Positions 49,845 to 59,235 of a DNA stretch of 64,000 bases are shown here, one piece after another. Made by a program: the position numbers and the translations under genes. Origin of the DNA: Bacillota bacterium (lineage in GTDB: Bacteria; Bacillota; Clostridia; Acetivibrionales; DTU013). Below the pieces are notes generated by a model. That model did no database searches and was not told the origin of the DNA. It was given only the letters and a program-made list of their open reading frames with translations. How positions within the stretch are numbered: the first letter of the stretch is position 1; each line of letters opens with the position of its first letter. The stretch spans positions 78,089 through 142,088 of the forward strand of contig JAEZRE010000019.1 in the NCBI GenBank assembly GCA_023412915.1, read 5' to 3'.

Positions 49845-50957
49845 TTATGCGTCGAAGACCCTTGATACCTCTTTCAGCTGTTCCACAATGCCTATGTGCT
49901 GCGGGCAGTGCCTTTCACATTGTTTGCAGCTGATACAGTCCGAAGCCTTGCCTGATTCCTGCGCAAGATTGTTGTAGTTATTCCTGTGGGAAGGTACCAG
50001 CTTGAATTGCTTCTGGTTGTTATACAGCGAAAAATATTGCGGTATCGGTATCTTTTTGGGGCAGCCTTCTACGCAATACTGGCACGAAGTGCACGGAATG
50101 ACGGGAATACCGTTTATAATCCCGGCAGCAAGGTTGACAAGCTCCTTTTCCTCGTCGTTCAAAGGCTTCATATCCTGCATGTAGCTTATATTATCGACGA
50201 CCTGTTCATAGTCGCTCATACCGCTTAGCACCATGAACACATTATCCAGCGAAGCTGTGAACCGTACAGCCCATGACGCCACACTCATATCCGGCCGATA
50301 TCCTTTGAAAAGCTTCTCCGCCGCTTCGGGTATGTTAGCCAGTGAACCGCCCTTTACAGGCTCCATTACTATGACGGGCGTATTGTGCTTTGTTGCAACT
50401 TCATAGCACTTGCGCGACTCTATGCTTTCGTTGTCCCAATCGATATAATTGATCTGGAGCTGCACAAATTCCATTTCAGGATGCTCGGTCAATATCTGGT
50501 CAAGCACGTCCGCCTTGTCGTGGAAGGAGAAGCCTATATGCTTTGCCTTGCCTTCCTTCTTCAATTCTTTCATGAACTCGAAGCCGCCACATTTTACGGA
50601 ATTTGCATAAAGAGTCACGCCGAGCGTATGCAGCAGGTAATAATCGAAGTATTCGACGCCGCATTTATCAAGCTGCTCGTTAAAAATTCTACGGTAATCC
50701 TCATTTTTGCTTATCATCCAGGTAGGCATCTTGTCGGCCAGCGTGAAGGAATTCCTTGGATGCCTTTCGACGATCGCCTTTCTGGCCGCAGTCTCGCTAA
50801 GACCCTGGTGGTAAGGATATGCCGTATCGAAATAGGTAAAACCCTTCTCCAGGAAGTAATCCACCATTTTGTTGACAAGCTCCTGATCGATGCTTTTCGG
50901 ATCTCCCTGGTTGATTAAAGGCAGACGCATCAGCCCGAATCCCAATTTTTTTGCCAT
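49845..50957 (-). CDS. Aldo/keto reductase with C-terminal 4Fe-4S ferredoxin motifs
   Basis: A 370-residue protein. The TIM barrel carries the AKR tetrad in DTAYPYHQG (Asp, Tyr), a Lys, and YYLLHTLG (His). The C-terminal part has CTSCQYCVEGCPKKI and CISCKQCERHCPQHI, two Cys clusters of 4Fe-4S type. Such fused proteins link aldehyde/ketone reduction to ferredoxin-like electron flow in anaerobes. Third gene of the MerR operon. Confidence 0.92.
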   Translation of the reverse strand: MAKKLGFGLMRLPLINQGDPKSIDQELVNKMVDYFLEKGFTYFDTAYPYHQGLSETAARKAIVERHPRNSFTLADKMPTWMISKNEDYRRIFNEQLDKCGVEYFDYYLLHTLGVTLYANSVKCGGFEFMKELKKEGKAKHIGFSFHDKADVLDQILTEHPEMEFVQLQINYIDWDNESIESRKCYEVATKHNTPVIVMEPVKGGSLANIPEAAEKLFKGYRPDMSVASWAVRFTASLDNVFMVLSGMSDYEQVVDNISYMQDMKPLNDEEKELVNLAAGIINGIPVIPCTSCQYCVEGCPKKIPIPQYFSLYNNQKQFKLVPSHRNNYNNLAQESGKASDCISCKQCERHCPQHIGIVEQLKEVSRVFDA

Positions 50958-50985
50958 TATATTCTCCTCCTCAGTTGTTTAAAGT

Positions 50986-51525
50986 TTATGCATTTTTGCC
51001 CATTTCATAAGCCTGCTCCATTGCAGGGTGCCCTTTAATATCTCCTGCGCTTTCCACGCCGGTACCATAGATGATGCCCGCTTCCTCCGGAGCATCAAGA
51101 CATCTCAGGAACCCCCTGAAGCCCGTTATCGTACCGTCCAGGGCATTTTTGCCGCTGTCGCCCGAAGTTGCTATATAGTAAAATTTTTTACCTTTCATTG
51201 AAGCATATTTTGGACAGCACCTGTCGATCATCGTCTTCATTTGGGCGCTCATACTGTAGAAGTATACGGGGGTCACCAGTACGATTACATCGGCTTTTAT
51301 CATCTTGTCCATAATCCCGGCCATATCGTCCTTCTGTACGCAATTGCCGCCGTTGTGCCGGCAAGCCAGGCAACCCAGACAGTAGTTTATTTTTTTGTCC
51401 CGAAGATATATCTTCTCAACATGGTTTCCCGATTCTTCAGCCCCCTTGGCGAACTGATCGCATAAGTTATTGGAATTGCCGCCTCTCCTCGGACTTGAAG
51501 ATAGTATTAGTATCGTTTTTCTCAC
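50986..51525 (-). CDS. Flavodoxin-family NADPH-dependent FMN reductase
   Basis: A 179-residue protein with SSSPRRGGNSNNLCDQFAKG (FMN phosphate loop), YCLGCLACRHNGGNC, and TPVYFYSMSAQMKTMIDR, the iron-sulfur-flavoprotein/FMN reductase pattern. It sits between the MerR and AKR genes with gaps of 28-32 bases. Confidence 0.9.
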   Translation of the reverse strand: MRKTILILSSSPRRGGNSNNLCDQFAKGAEESGNHVEKIYLRDKKINYCLGCLACRHNGGNCVQKDDMAGIMDKMIKADVIVLVTPVYFYSMSAQMKTMIDRCCPKYASMKGKKFYYIATSGDSGKNALDGTITGFRGFLRCLDAPEEAGIIYGTGVESAGDIKGHPAMEQAYEMGKNA

Positions 51526-51557
51526 AAAATACCCTCCGTGCTTTACTAACCGTTATT

Positions 51558-51911
51558 TCAACAGATCCCACGCTCGTATCTCGCTATTTTTATATCCAGT
51601 CTCTCCAAAGTTTCCTTCATGTCTTCCATTTTCTTTACCAGCTGCCTGCGCTGTTCCGTCAATATTCTTTTCCTTGCTTCGATGGTTTCGTCGCCCTGCT
51701 GAAATAGTTTGACATACTCCATCAGCGTTTCGATCGGAAGTCCTGCGCTCCGCATACATTTGATAAATTCCACCCATCTTATATCGTCTTCGGTAAAATC
51801 TCTGATCCCGCTTTTGTTCCGGTTCACGCGGGGGATCAGTCCTATACGTTCATAATACCGGAGCGTATCCTGGGTAATATCATATTTTTCGCTCACTTCT
51901 GCTATAGTCAT
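51558..51911 (-). CDS. MerR-family regulator (AdhR/NmlR-like)
   Basis: A 117-residue protein: winged HTH IAEVSEKYDITQDTLRYYERIGLIP, then a dimerisation coiled coil. The similarity and operator suggest the aldehyde/electrophile-responding AdhR-NmlR branch; no metal-binding Cys set is present apart from one near the end. First gene of an operon with the flavodoxin and AKR genes. Confidence 0.88.
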   Translation of the reverse strand: MTIAEVSEKYDITQDTLRYYERIGLIPRVNRNKSGIRDFTEDDIRWVEFIKCMRSAGLPIETLMEYVKLFQQGDETIEARKRILTEQRRQLVKKMEDMKETLERLDIKIARYERGIC

Positions 51912-51934
51912 GCGGTTTCACCTCGATACCTGCT

Positions 51935-51965
51935 ATCATACCACCTCGAGCTAACTCCAAGTCAA
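51935..51965 (-). promoter_or_regulatory. MerR-type promoter with 19-bp spacer
   Basis: On the minus strand TTGACT (51965-51960), exactly 19 bases, TATGAT (51940-51935). The spacer carries an imperfect dyad CTTGGAG-TTAG-CTCGAGG. Long spacers corrected by DNA twisting are the hallmark of MerR-controlled promoters, and CTTGGAGT-type dyads are used by AdhR. Confidence 0.75.
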
Positions 51966-52068
51966 GAAAAATGTATAGGTTGACATAAAAAGGCAAAAAA
52001 AGAACCCTGCTTGATCAACAGGATCCTTCAGATCAGTTATAACAATGATGCCCTAACGACGGAGCAAC

Positions 52069-52422
52069 CTATATCCCAGGCCCATGTCCCGCGCCTATAG
52101 GCTGCCCCAACCCTGGGGCCTGCGGCCCTGTCGGCTGCCCCATACCGGGCATTTGCCCCATACCGGGCATTTGCCCCATGCCTGGCGTCTGCCCCATGCC
52201 TGGCGTCTGCCCCATACCGGGCATTTGCCCCATACCCGGCGACTGCCCCATACCCTGGGTCTGACCTGAATGGAACTGGTACATCCTGTACTCTCCCTGA
52301 GCCATGTTCGTATAAACTGAACCTATTGACTGGAAATACTGAGCCAATTTCATATCGTTCATATAATTCTGTGCATGCATCTGCGCCATCATTGCATGCA
52401 TCTGATCCATGTCCATCGGCAT
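52069..52422 (-). CDS. Met/Gly/Gln-rich repeat protein, divergent to the multicopper oxidase
   Basis: A 117-residue protein from ATG 52422 with AGGAGTG site. The N-terminal half (MPMDMDQMHAMMAQMHAQ...) is Met/His-rich and helical. The C-terminal half has about seven imperfect MGQxPG repeats encoded by 18-base units, ending GAGHGPGI. No signal peptide. The Met and His density is like copper-binding regions, and the divergent oxidase supports a link; a spore-coat role is another possibility. Confidence 0.7.
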   Translation of the reverse strand: MPMDMDQMHAMMAQMHAQNYMNDMKLAQYFQSIGSVYTNMAQGEYRMYQFHSGQTQGMGQSPGMGQMPGMGQTPGMGQTPGMGQMPGMGQMPGMGQPTGPQAPGLGQPIGAGHGPGI

Positions 52423-52560
52423 AAATATCACTCCTGACCCAAATTTTTTATACATTACAGAATATTCACTTTATGTATACTGTGTTACGTTATTTATTGG
52501 GGCATTTTCGGGACAAATTTTAAATATAATGATAGCAGGAATATAATCGAGGTGGTTTCA

Positions 52561-53448
52561 GTGCTAATAACACCTGATATTCAAGTCCTACCTTTCCAAT
52601 TTGTAAACGGCATAAAATATTTCGAGCTTTTTGCCGAGCCTGTAAAAAGGGAAATCCTGCCGGGACTGTTCATTCAGGCCTGGGGCTACAACGGAACTAC
52701 GCCCGGACCGACGATACAGGTGTATTCGGGCGATTATGTCAGTATCCGGGTGCATAACAGGCTCGAGGAAGCGACAAGCATCCACTGGCATGGTCTGGAC
52801 ATACCCAATATCATGGACGGGGTGCCGGATGTCGAGCCTTCGCCGTTCATAGAACCCGGTAAATTTTTCGACTATCGCTTCAGAGTGAGCAATCCTCCCG
52901 GAACACACCTGTATCATACGCATGTTAACTCTGCTAGACAGGAAATGATGGGCCTTGGCGGGGCATTTATCATTATGGACCCGAACGAATATGGGATAGA
53001 CAGGGACTACTTCCTCATGCTGCAGGAATTCACCGTAAAGGATCTGAAAATGGGCGAGATCAGACAGGGCACATTCGAAATCGACCCGATGTCCCACGAT
53101 TTCAATTTCTTCACCATAAACGGGCGCTGTTTTCCTTTTACAACGCCCATGCCTGTCAGTTACGGAGATATCGTGCGCGTGAGGCTGGGAAATATAGTTC
53201 ACGACGCCCATCCCATGCATCTCCACGGCCACCAGTTTGCAGTAGTCGCAACTGATGGGAATATATTGGTATCCTCCCAGAGATATCTTAAAAACAGTTT
53301 GAACGTAGCGTCCGGAGAGACCTACGACGTTGTGTTCAAGGCAAATAATCCGGGAGTCTGGCCATTTCATTGTCATATACCGCATCACATGTCCAATAAC
53401 ATGTCACAATCGATGGGCGGAATGTTTACTACCATAGTATACCAATAA
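52561..53448 (+). CDS. Two-domain multicopper oxidase (laccase-like), no signal peptide
   Basis: A 295-residue protein from GTG 52561 with GAGGTGG site. Copper ligands: HWHG and HTHVNSARQ (type 2/3), HPMHLHGHQF, and FHCHIPHHM with the type-1 Cys and nearby Met. Two cupredoxin domains only, instead of three. An oxygen-using oxidase without export signal in an anaerobe resembles spore-coat laccases such as CotA by location logic. The Met-rich gene is divergent. Confidence 0.9.
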   Translation: MLITPDIQVLPFQFVNGIKYFELFAEPVKREILPGLFIQAWGYNGTTPGPTIQVYSGDYVSIRVHNRLEEATSIHWHGLDIPNIMDGVPDVEPSPFIEPGKFFDYRFRVSNPPGTHLYHTHVNSARQEMMGLGGAFIIMDPNEYGIDRDYFLMLQEFTVKDLKMGEIRQGTFEIDPMSHDFNFFTINGRCFPFTTPMPVSYGDIVRVRLGNIVHDAHPMHLHGHQFAVVATDGNILVSSQRYLKNSLNVASGETYDVVFKANNPGVWPFHCHIPHHMSNNMSQSMGGMFTTIVYQ

Positions 53449-53669
53449 TAACATATCTTTTTTCTCTGTTCTCTCGACTTTTGTTATCTTTACGTGTTAT
53501 AATATTCATGTAAAATACATTTCACAGCAAATTTAAAAAATGCGCATCTTTTACTGATATTAACCAAATACTAGTTTGTACAAGCAAACTTTCGGTACCG
53601 CTTGGCATGACTTGCTTAAAATCGAACGATAGGTGATCCTCCGTCAATAAAAAAAGGAGTTGTTAAAAA

Positions 53670-54119
53670 ATGGCCCACTTGTCGGAACGAAGGAAATATA
53701 AACGGTGCGACAACGTTATCTGTAAAGCGCTCGTCAGCAGGGACAAAATAAGGTGGGTATCTTTCGACATCGTAGATCTGTCAGCTGGAGGTATGCTGTT
53801 CAACTCGGTACACCGGTACAATGTTAATTCGAAGGTATATTTCAACCTTTTCATGCACAATATGCTATCGGAGTTCAATATAAAACTTGAAGGCAAGATA
53901 CTTAGGTCGGATGAGATCGCCGGAATCAACACCTATGCGGTACAGTTCGAGAATATGAATAAATACGAGGTCATACAGCTCGACGAACTCGTAAAGTCGA
54001 AGATCTCTGTTAAGGATATGCCGCACCGCACGCTGGGAAATGAGGAGTATTCCAAGATGCTGTCTCCCAAGATAAAGCCAAGGCTGCGTCAGGCGCGGAT
54101 AAAGGAAATTACGAAGTGA
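53670..54119 (+). CDS. PilZ-domain c-di-GMP-binding protein
   Basis: A 149-residue protein with the PilZ motifs RRKYKR (RxxxR) at residues about 7-12 and DLSAGGM (D/NxSxxG) at about 37-43. C-terminal helix is basic. It would bind cyclic di-GMP and act as a small effector. AAGGAG site upstream. Its terminator follows. Confidence 0.88.
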   Translation: MAHLSERRKYKRCDNVICKALVSRDKIRWVSFDIVDLSAGGMLFNSVHRYNVNSKVYFNLFMHNMLSEFNIKLEGKILRSDEIAGINTYAVQFENMNKYEVIQLDELVKSKISVKDMPHRTLGNEEYSKMLSPKIKPRLRQARIKEITK

Positions 54120-54146
54120 AATAGAATTATGTATAGATAGTAAAAT

Positions 54147-54179
54147 GCTGCCGGCGGCTGATCGCCCGGCAGTTTTTTT
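54147..54179 (+). terminator. Intrinsic terminator after the PilZ gene
   Basis: CTGCCGG, a 11-base loop with inner pairs, CCGGCAG and seven T. Confidence 0.85.
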
Positions 54180-54204
54180 ATGCTGTGGGCGAGCTGGTTG
54201 CGTG

Positions 54205-54410
54205 AGGGGCGTGGGTAGCTGTACGAATGCTTGATGAAGCGACATAGCGGTACACAGCGAATGCAGTACTAAGGTGAGGCAAATCCGCCATGAATGGCGG
54301 ATTTAGCCGGATACGGCAGGATGCCGTTAGAGGCGGCCGAACAAAGAAGAGCATGAGCTTTGGACCGCTCGGAGCTTTCATCCTGCATACGTACAGCTGC
54401 CCACGCCCCT
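54205..54410 (+). ncRNA. Probable structured non-coding RNA, about 206 nt
   Basis: The ends form a 21-bp stem (54205-54225 with 54390-54410), perfect apart from a T-G apposition that is a G-U pair only if the plus strand is the RNA; it extends past an A-A mismatch by four pairs. Inside lie AAATCCGCCA/TGGCGGATTT with TGAA loop (54281-54304) and ACGGCA/TGCCGT (54313-54327). No convincing coding frame crosses it. It lies in the 412-base gap between the PilZ gene and dusB. Length and shape recall large conserved RNAs of Clostridia (for example raiA), but I cannot verify that. A mobile palindromic repeat (MITE) is the alternative. Confidence 0.6.
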
Positions 54411-54531
54411 CCTTGCATTTGCCTTGCGCCTTACTGTCCCCTCACCCCCGCCTTACTTGTTCCGCCCCCCTTTCCACAAGTCTTGAACATATGCTAAAAT
54501 TGCAGTGTCACAATATTGATCGGAGCAATAT

Positions 54532-55485
54532 ATGAAAATAGGTTCTGTCGAAACTGAAAATAACATATTCCTGGCCCCGATGGCGGGCGTTACCGACATG
54601 CCTTTCAGGATACTCTGCAGGGAGCAGGGCTGCGGCCTCGTCTGCACTGAAATGATCAGTGCGAAGGGCATGTATTACAAGGATGAAAAGAGCTGGAAGC
54701 TTGCTGATCTGAGCAGGGGGGAACTGCCGGCGGCAGTGCAGCTATTCGGGTCCGAACCGGAGATCCTGGCCGATGCGGCAGAAAAGCTGATGGGTTCCGA
54801 CGCGGGGATAATTGACATAAATATGGGCTGTCCCACGCCCAAGATCACAAAAAACGGAGAGGGAAGCGCACTCATGCTGAAGCCGGAACTGGCCGGCGAG
54901 GTCATCAGGGCTGTGGCAGCGGCTTCGAACAGACCTGTTACCGTCAAGTTTCGTAAAGGCTGGGACGATGAGCATGTCAATGCCGTAGAATTTGCCCAGA
55001 TGGCTGAAAGAAGCGGGGTTTCCGCTATTACGGTGCATGGGAGGACGAGGGAGCAATTCTACAGCGGCAAAGCGGACTGGGGCATCATCAAAAGGGTAAA
55101 GGAAGCAGTATCCATACCGGTTGTCGGCAACGGAGACATCGTAAAGCCGCAGGATGCGGTAAGGATGTTTGAAACGACAGGCTGCGACGCGGTCGCGATA
55201 GGCAGGGGAGCGCAGGGCAACCCATGGATTTTTGGCAGGACGGTGCATTATATAAAAACGGGAATACTGCTGCCCGAACCCGAATTGGACGAAAAAAAGG
55301 CAATGATGCTGCGCCACCTGGCCATGCTAATCGAGCATAAAGGCGAGTACACGGGTGTTCGGGAAATGCGCAAGCATATTTCCTGGTATATCAAAGGCTG
55401 CAAGAATTCCTCGCAGTTCAAGGACCGGATCTTCAGGGCGGTTTCACACGACGAGATGGCAGAGCTCGTAAACGGGCTATGCTGA
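54532..55485 (+). CDS. dusB: tRNA-dihydrouridine synthase B
   Basis: A 317-residue FMN enzyme reducing uridines in tRNA. FLAPMAGVTDMPFR opens the barrel, DINMGCPTPKITKNGEGSAL holds the catalytic Cys, TVHGRTREQFYSGKADW and NGDIVKPQDA are typical. Complete length. It stands between the ncRNA candidate and mrfA. Confidence 0.94.
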   Translation: MKIGSVETENNIFLAPMAGVTDMPFRILCREQGCGLVCTEMISAKGMYYKDEKSWKLADLSRGELPAAVQLFGSEPEILADAAEKLMGSDAGIIDINMGCPTPKITKNGEGSALMLKPELAGEVIRAVAAASNRPVTVKFRKGWDDEHVNAVEFAQMAERSGVSAITVHGRTREQFYSGKADWGIIKRVKEAVSIPVVGNGDIVKPQDAVRMFETTGCDAVAIGRGAQGNPWIFGRTVHYIKTGILLPEPELDEKKAMMLRHLAMLIEHKGEYTGVREMRKHISWYIKGCKNSSQFKDRIFRAVSHDEMAELVNGLC

Positions 55486-55638
55486 AAGGTGTTAACGGTT
55501 TCTGCTGAAAGCCGGGAATTGCCGTAATCGGCCGCTTCAGGCCGGAGATCATGTCAAGCTGAATGCTTTACGGTCTTTCTTTACATTGTATTGGCTTTAT
55601 AATAAAATAATATTAGAATGTATGTTCGGGAGGCCGCT

Positions 55639-57909
55639 ATGAATCTTGAGCAGATGCTGGATTATTTCAAGGCATCCAATAAAATAATGAAGAATATTAC
55701 CTCCTGGGTGGAGTTGCCCGCGAGGGAAGCAGTTTATACCGAATTCCCGGATTTTATAGATGACAGGATACGGGCGGCACTTGAAAGAAGGGGCGTCAGA
55801 AGGCTTTATTCGCATCAGGCCAGCGCCATACAGGCGGTACGCGATGGGAAAAGCGTAGTTGTCGTTACACCTACGGCCTCGGGCAAAACGATGTGCTACA
55901 ACATACCCGTCCTCGACGCCATATTGAAGGACGAGGAATCACGAGCCCTCTTCCTGTTTCCGACCAAGGCGCTTTCGCAGGACCAGACCTCCGAGCTCCA
56001 TGAACTGATCACCGAAGCCGGGGTTGACGTCAAGACCTTTACATATGACGGCGATACGCCACAGACGGCAAGGAAGGCGATAAGGCAGGCAGGCCATATT
56101 GTAGTCACAAATCCGGACATGCTTCACAGCGGTATCCTGCCGCACCATACGAAATGGACCAAGCTTTTTGAAAATCTCAAGTTTGTTGTAATAGATGAAA
56201 TACACCACTACAGGGGCGTTTTCGGCAGCCACCTTGCAAACGTGCTGAGGCGTCTGCGCAGGATCTGCAATTTCTACGGCTCCGACCCTATCTTCATCTG
56301 CTGCTCGGCCACCATTGCAAACCCGGCTGAGCTGGCTTCGAGGATAACCGGCGCGGATGTGAAGCTGATCGACAATAACGGAGCGCCTACCGCCAAAAAG
56401 CATATCCTTTTCTATAACCCGCCGCTGGTCAATAAAGAGCTCGGCATCCGCAGAAGCAGCATGCTGGAGGCGGAGGGACTGGCTGAAACGCTTATCCGCA
56501 ACAACGTTCAGACCATAGTTTTTACAAGGAGCAGGCTGAATGTCGAGGTGCTGGTGACATATCTAAAGGATATCTATCACGGCACCAGAGAAGGGGACCG
56601 AAGAGTCCGCGGCTACCGGGGAGGCTATCTGCCCAATCTGCGGCGTGAGATTGAAAAAGGACTGCGCGAGGGAAGTATAACCGGCGTCGTAACTACGAAT
56701 GCCCTTGAACTCGGTATCGATATCGGAGCGCTCGAAGCGTGCATCATTTGCGGTTATCCCGGAACCATCGCAAGCACCTGGCAGCAGTCGGGCCGGGCAG
56801 GGCGCAGGAGCGGTGTTTCGGCGGCAATTCTGGTTGCGAGCAGCAGTCCGCTCGACCAGTACATCATAAACAATCCCGATTATTTTTTCGGGAAAAGCCC
56901 GGAGAATGGCCTTATCAACCCGGATAACCTCGTTATCCTGTATAACCATATGAAATGCGCGGCATTTGAACTGCCGTTCGAAGAAGGAGAGAAATTCGGG
57001 GTTGAAACGACGGCCGAGATACTTTCGTTTATGGAGGAAGCCAGGCTGGTCAGGCACGTTGGAGAGCGCTGGCACTGGATGTCGGATGTGTTTCCGGCAG
57101 ATGAAATAAGCCTGCGCAGCGCATCGAACGAGAATTTCATAATTATCGACATTACCGAACCGAAACCCGTTGTAATCGGTGAGACAGACAGGTTCAGCGC
57201 GCCGATGCTGCTGCATGAGGAAGCCATATACATGCACGAGGGCGTACAGTACCAGGTCGAAAAACTGGACTTTGACGACAAGAAAGCCTATGTGCGCAGG
57301 GTGAACGTGGATTATTACACCGACGCCAACCTTGCCGTAGACCTCAAGGTTATCGACGAATTCCGCAGCGATACCGGAAAGCCGGTGCACAGGAGCAGCG
57401 GGGAGGTCTCGGTCAGCTCGCTCGTAACCATGTTCAAGAAAATCAAGCTGCACACGCATGAAAATATCGGCTCGGGTCCTGTGACCCTGCCGGAGCTGGA
57501 AATGCATACGACTTCCTATTGGGTGAGCCTGCCCGAATCGATACCGGACCTTTCCCAAACGGACGTCCAGAACGGACTGCTCGGGATATCCAACGTACTG
57601 GCGAATGCGGCGCCGATCTACCTGATGTGCGATCCCGGCGACATACATGTGGTTTATCAGGTGCGTGCGACATTTACGCAGCGCCCGACTATCTATATAT
57701 ACGACAGCTACCCCGGAGGCGTCGGGTTCAGCGACAAGCTTTACGAGCTGCACAGAGAGCTTTTCGCGACTGCGGCGGAAATGGTGAGACAGTGCGGTTG
57801 TGAAACCGGCTGCCCTTCCTGTGTTGGCCCTCTGAACGAATTTACAGGTACGGACAACCCAAAGGAAATGACCTTGAAGCTGATAGAAATGATCAGGGAG
57901 AACGTATGA
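55639..57909 (+). CDS. mrfA: DEAD/DEAH helicase MrfA (YprA)
   Basis: About 756 residues from ATG 55639 with GGGAGG site (frame open to 55618). Helicase motifs: Q-like LYSHQASAIQ, Walker A TPTASGKT, DEIH box in VIDEIHHY, and QSGRAGRRSG. C-terminal DUF1998-like domain with Zn-binding Cys in RQCGCETGCPSC. In B. subtilis MrfA works with MrfB in mitomycin-damage repair. mrfB follows by 16 bases. Confidence 0.93.
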   Translation: MNLEQMLDYFKASNKIMKNITSWVELPAREAVYTEFPDFIDDRIRAALERRGVRRLYSHQASAIQAVRDGKSVVVVTPTASGKTMCYNIPVLDAILKDEESRALFLFPTKALSQDQTSELHELITEAGVDVKTFTYDGDTPQTARKAIRQAGHIVVTNPDMLHSGILPHHTKWTKLFENLKFVVIDEIHHYRGVFGSHLANVLRRLRRICNFYGSDPIFICCSATIANPAELASRITGADVKLIDNNGAPTAKKHILFYNPPLVNKELGIRRSSMLEAEGLAETLIRNNVQTIVFTRSRLNVEVLVTYLKDIYHGTREGDRRVRGYRGGYLPNLRREIEKGLREGSITGVVTTNALELGIDIGALEACIICGYPGTIASTWQQSGRAGRRSGVSAAILVASSSPLDQYIINNPDYFFGKSPENGLINPDNLVILYNHMKCAAFELPFEEGEKFGVETTAEILSFMEEARLVRHVGERWHWMSDVFPADEISLRSASNENFIIIDITEPKPVVIGETDRFSAPMLLHEEAIYMHEGVQYQVEKLDFDDKKAYVRRVNVDYYTDANLAVDLKVIDEFRSDTGKPVHRSSGEVSVSSLVTMFKKIKLHTHENIGSGPVTLPELEMHTTSYWVSLPESIPDLSQTDVQNGLLGISNVLANAAPIYLMCDPGDIHVVYQVRATFTQRPTIYIYDSYPGGVGFSDKLYELHRELFATAAEMVRQCGCETGCPSCVGPLNEFTGTDNPKEMTLKLIEMIRENV

Positions 57910-57925
57910 TCGGAGTCTGATAAAA

Positions 57926-59161
57926 GTGGACCTGCGAAGCAAGCTGGGGCTTTATAAGGAGGGCGCTGCAATGCCTTCTGTGCCCGCCGGACGTCAGAGT
58001 GAATACGATATAGACAGATTGATACCCGGACAGGTTTTGTCAAACGGTTTCGGGTGCTGCTATGCTATTGAGAATAAATATCCTCTGTCCCATTTTTACG
58101 GCGGCTGCAGGCTTGGCGATGTGTTGTCTTACGGCGGAGACGTACTGACTGCGCTGGGAGGCGAGGACTGTACGGGGCTGGAGCCGGAGAGGCTTCTGTT
58201 CCTTGACACCGAGACAACGGGACTTTCCGGCGGGGCCGGGACGCTTGCGTTTCTGGTGGGCGTTGGTTTTTTTGAGGACGAGTGCTATATTGTACGGCAA
58301 TATTTCATCAGGGATTACGACGAAGAAGCCGCCATGCTTTCAGAGCTGCAGGAGCTTTTCGGCAAACATGGCAATTTTGTGACCTTTAACGGGAAGTCCT
58401 TCGATATCAATCTACTACAGAGCAGGTTCATTTCGAATAGATTCAGGCCACGCTTCGGCGATTTCCCGCATCTTGACCTGCTGTATCCGGCCAGAAGGGT
58501 CTGGGGCCTCAAGTTTGAAAGCTGCAGACTTTCGGCGCTCGAGGAAAATGTTCTGGGAGAACACAGGGAGGACGATATACCGGGGGCGATGATACCTTCC
58601 GTATATTTCAAGTACCTCGAGGATAAAAATGCCTCCGAGATCAAAAAAGTAATACAGCACAACCAACTCGACATACTTTCGATGGTTTCATTGGTGGCAA
58701 GGCTTTCGGCAATGCTGCAAAACCCGCTGTCCGAAACGGACGGGGGTTTCGAACTGCTGGGAATGGGCAGGCTTTTCGAGGCCAACGGGAGAACTGAAGA
58801 CATGCTTGAATGTCTTGAAGCCTGCAGCGGCTCCGGACAATTCGATATCAAGCTGCAGGCCGTCAAACGGCTTACGGGCGTTTACAAGAGAAACGGCAGC
58901 ATCGAACGCGCACTGGAACACTGGAAGGCGGTAGACGCCGAGGATCCAAGCTTTGAGCTGTTCCATCTGATCGAGCTTGCCAAGTATTACGAGCATAAGG
59001 AAAAGAACCTCGTAGCCGCGCTGCCGATGGTCGAGAAGGCTATGCAAAAATGTCTTAACGCGGGGCTTTCCGGCAGTCCACAGCTTGCGGAACTCAAAAA
59101 AAGGCGCGACAGGATCATGAGAAAGCTGCAGGCTTCGCAAAGCAAAGCGTCAAATAAATGA
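57926..59161 (+). CDS. mrfB: Exonuclease MrfB (YprB), RNase H-like with TPR tail
   Basis: A 411-residue protein from GTG. The DEDD exonuclease motif set: FLDTETTGLSGG, VTFNGKSFDINLLQSRF, HLDLLYPARR and HNQLDILSMVSLV. The C-terminal third is helical repeat. It pairs with the helicase MrfA; together they form a two-gene repair module in Firmicutes. Confidence 0.92.
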   Translation: MDLRSKLGLYKEGAAMPSVPAGRQSEYDIDRLIPGQVLSNGFGCCYAIENKYPLSHFYGGCRLGDVLSYGGDVLTALGGEDCTGLEPERLLFLDTETTGLSGGAGTLAFLVGVGFFEDECYIVRQYFIRDYDEEAAMLSELQELFGKHGNFVTFNGKSFDINLLQSRFISNRFRPRFGDFPHLDLLYPARRVWGLKFESCRLSALEENVLGEHREDDIPGAMIPSVYFKYLEDKNASEIKKVIQHNQLDILSMVSLVARLSAMLQNPLSETDGGFELLGMGRLFEANGRTEDMLECLEACSGSGQFDIKLQAVKRLTGVYKRNGSIERALEHWKAVDAEDPSFELFHLIELAKYYEHKEKNLVAALPMVEKAMQKCLNAGLSGSPQLAELKKRRDRIMRKLQASQSKASNK

Positions 59162-59235
59162 CTGTCTCAAAAAAAGAAGCATATATCTGAAATCCAATAA
59201 TAAAAATTATCAGGAACAATAATCGGAGCAGGCAT

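Noticed and set aside
52084..52260. Regular 18-base repeats resembling a CRISPR array
   Set aside because: The units are contiguous, imperfect and in frame, coding MGQxPG repeats. There are no spacers and no cas genes.
54205..54410. MITE or insertion-sequence remnant
   Set aside because: Kept only as an alternative: the inverted ends are long, but no flanking target duplication is evident, and the G-U pair and inner hairpins favour an RNA gene.
56563..57942. 459-codon open frame on the minus strand
   Set aside because: It is antisense to mrfA, whose helicase motifs are complete. No domain pattern or start signal.
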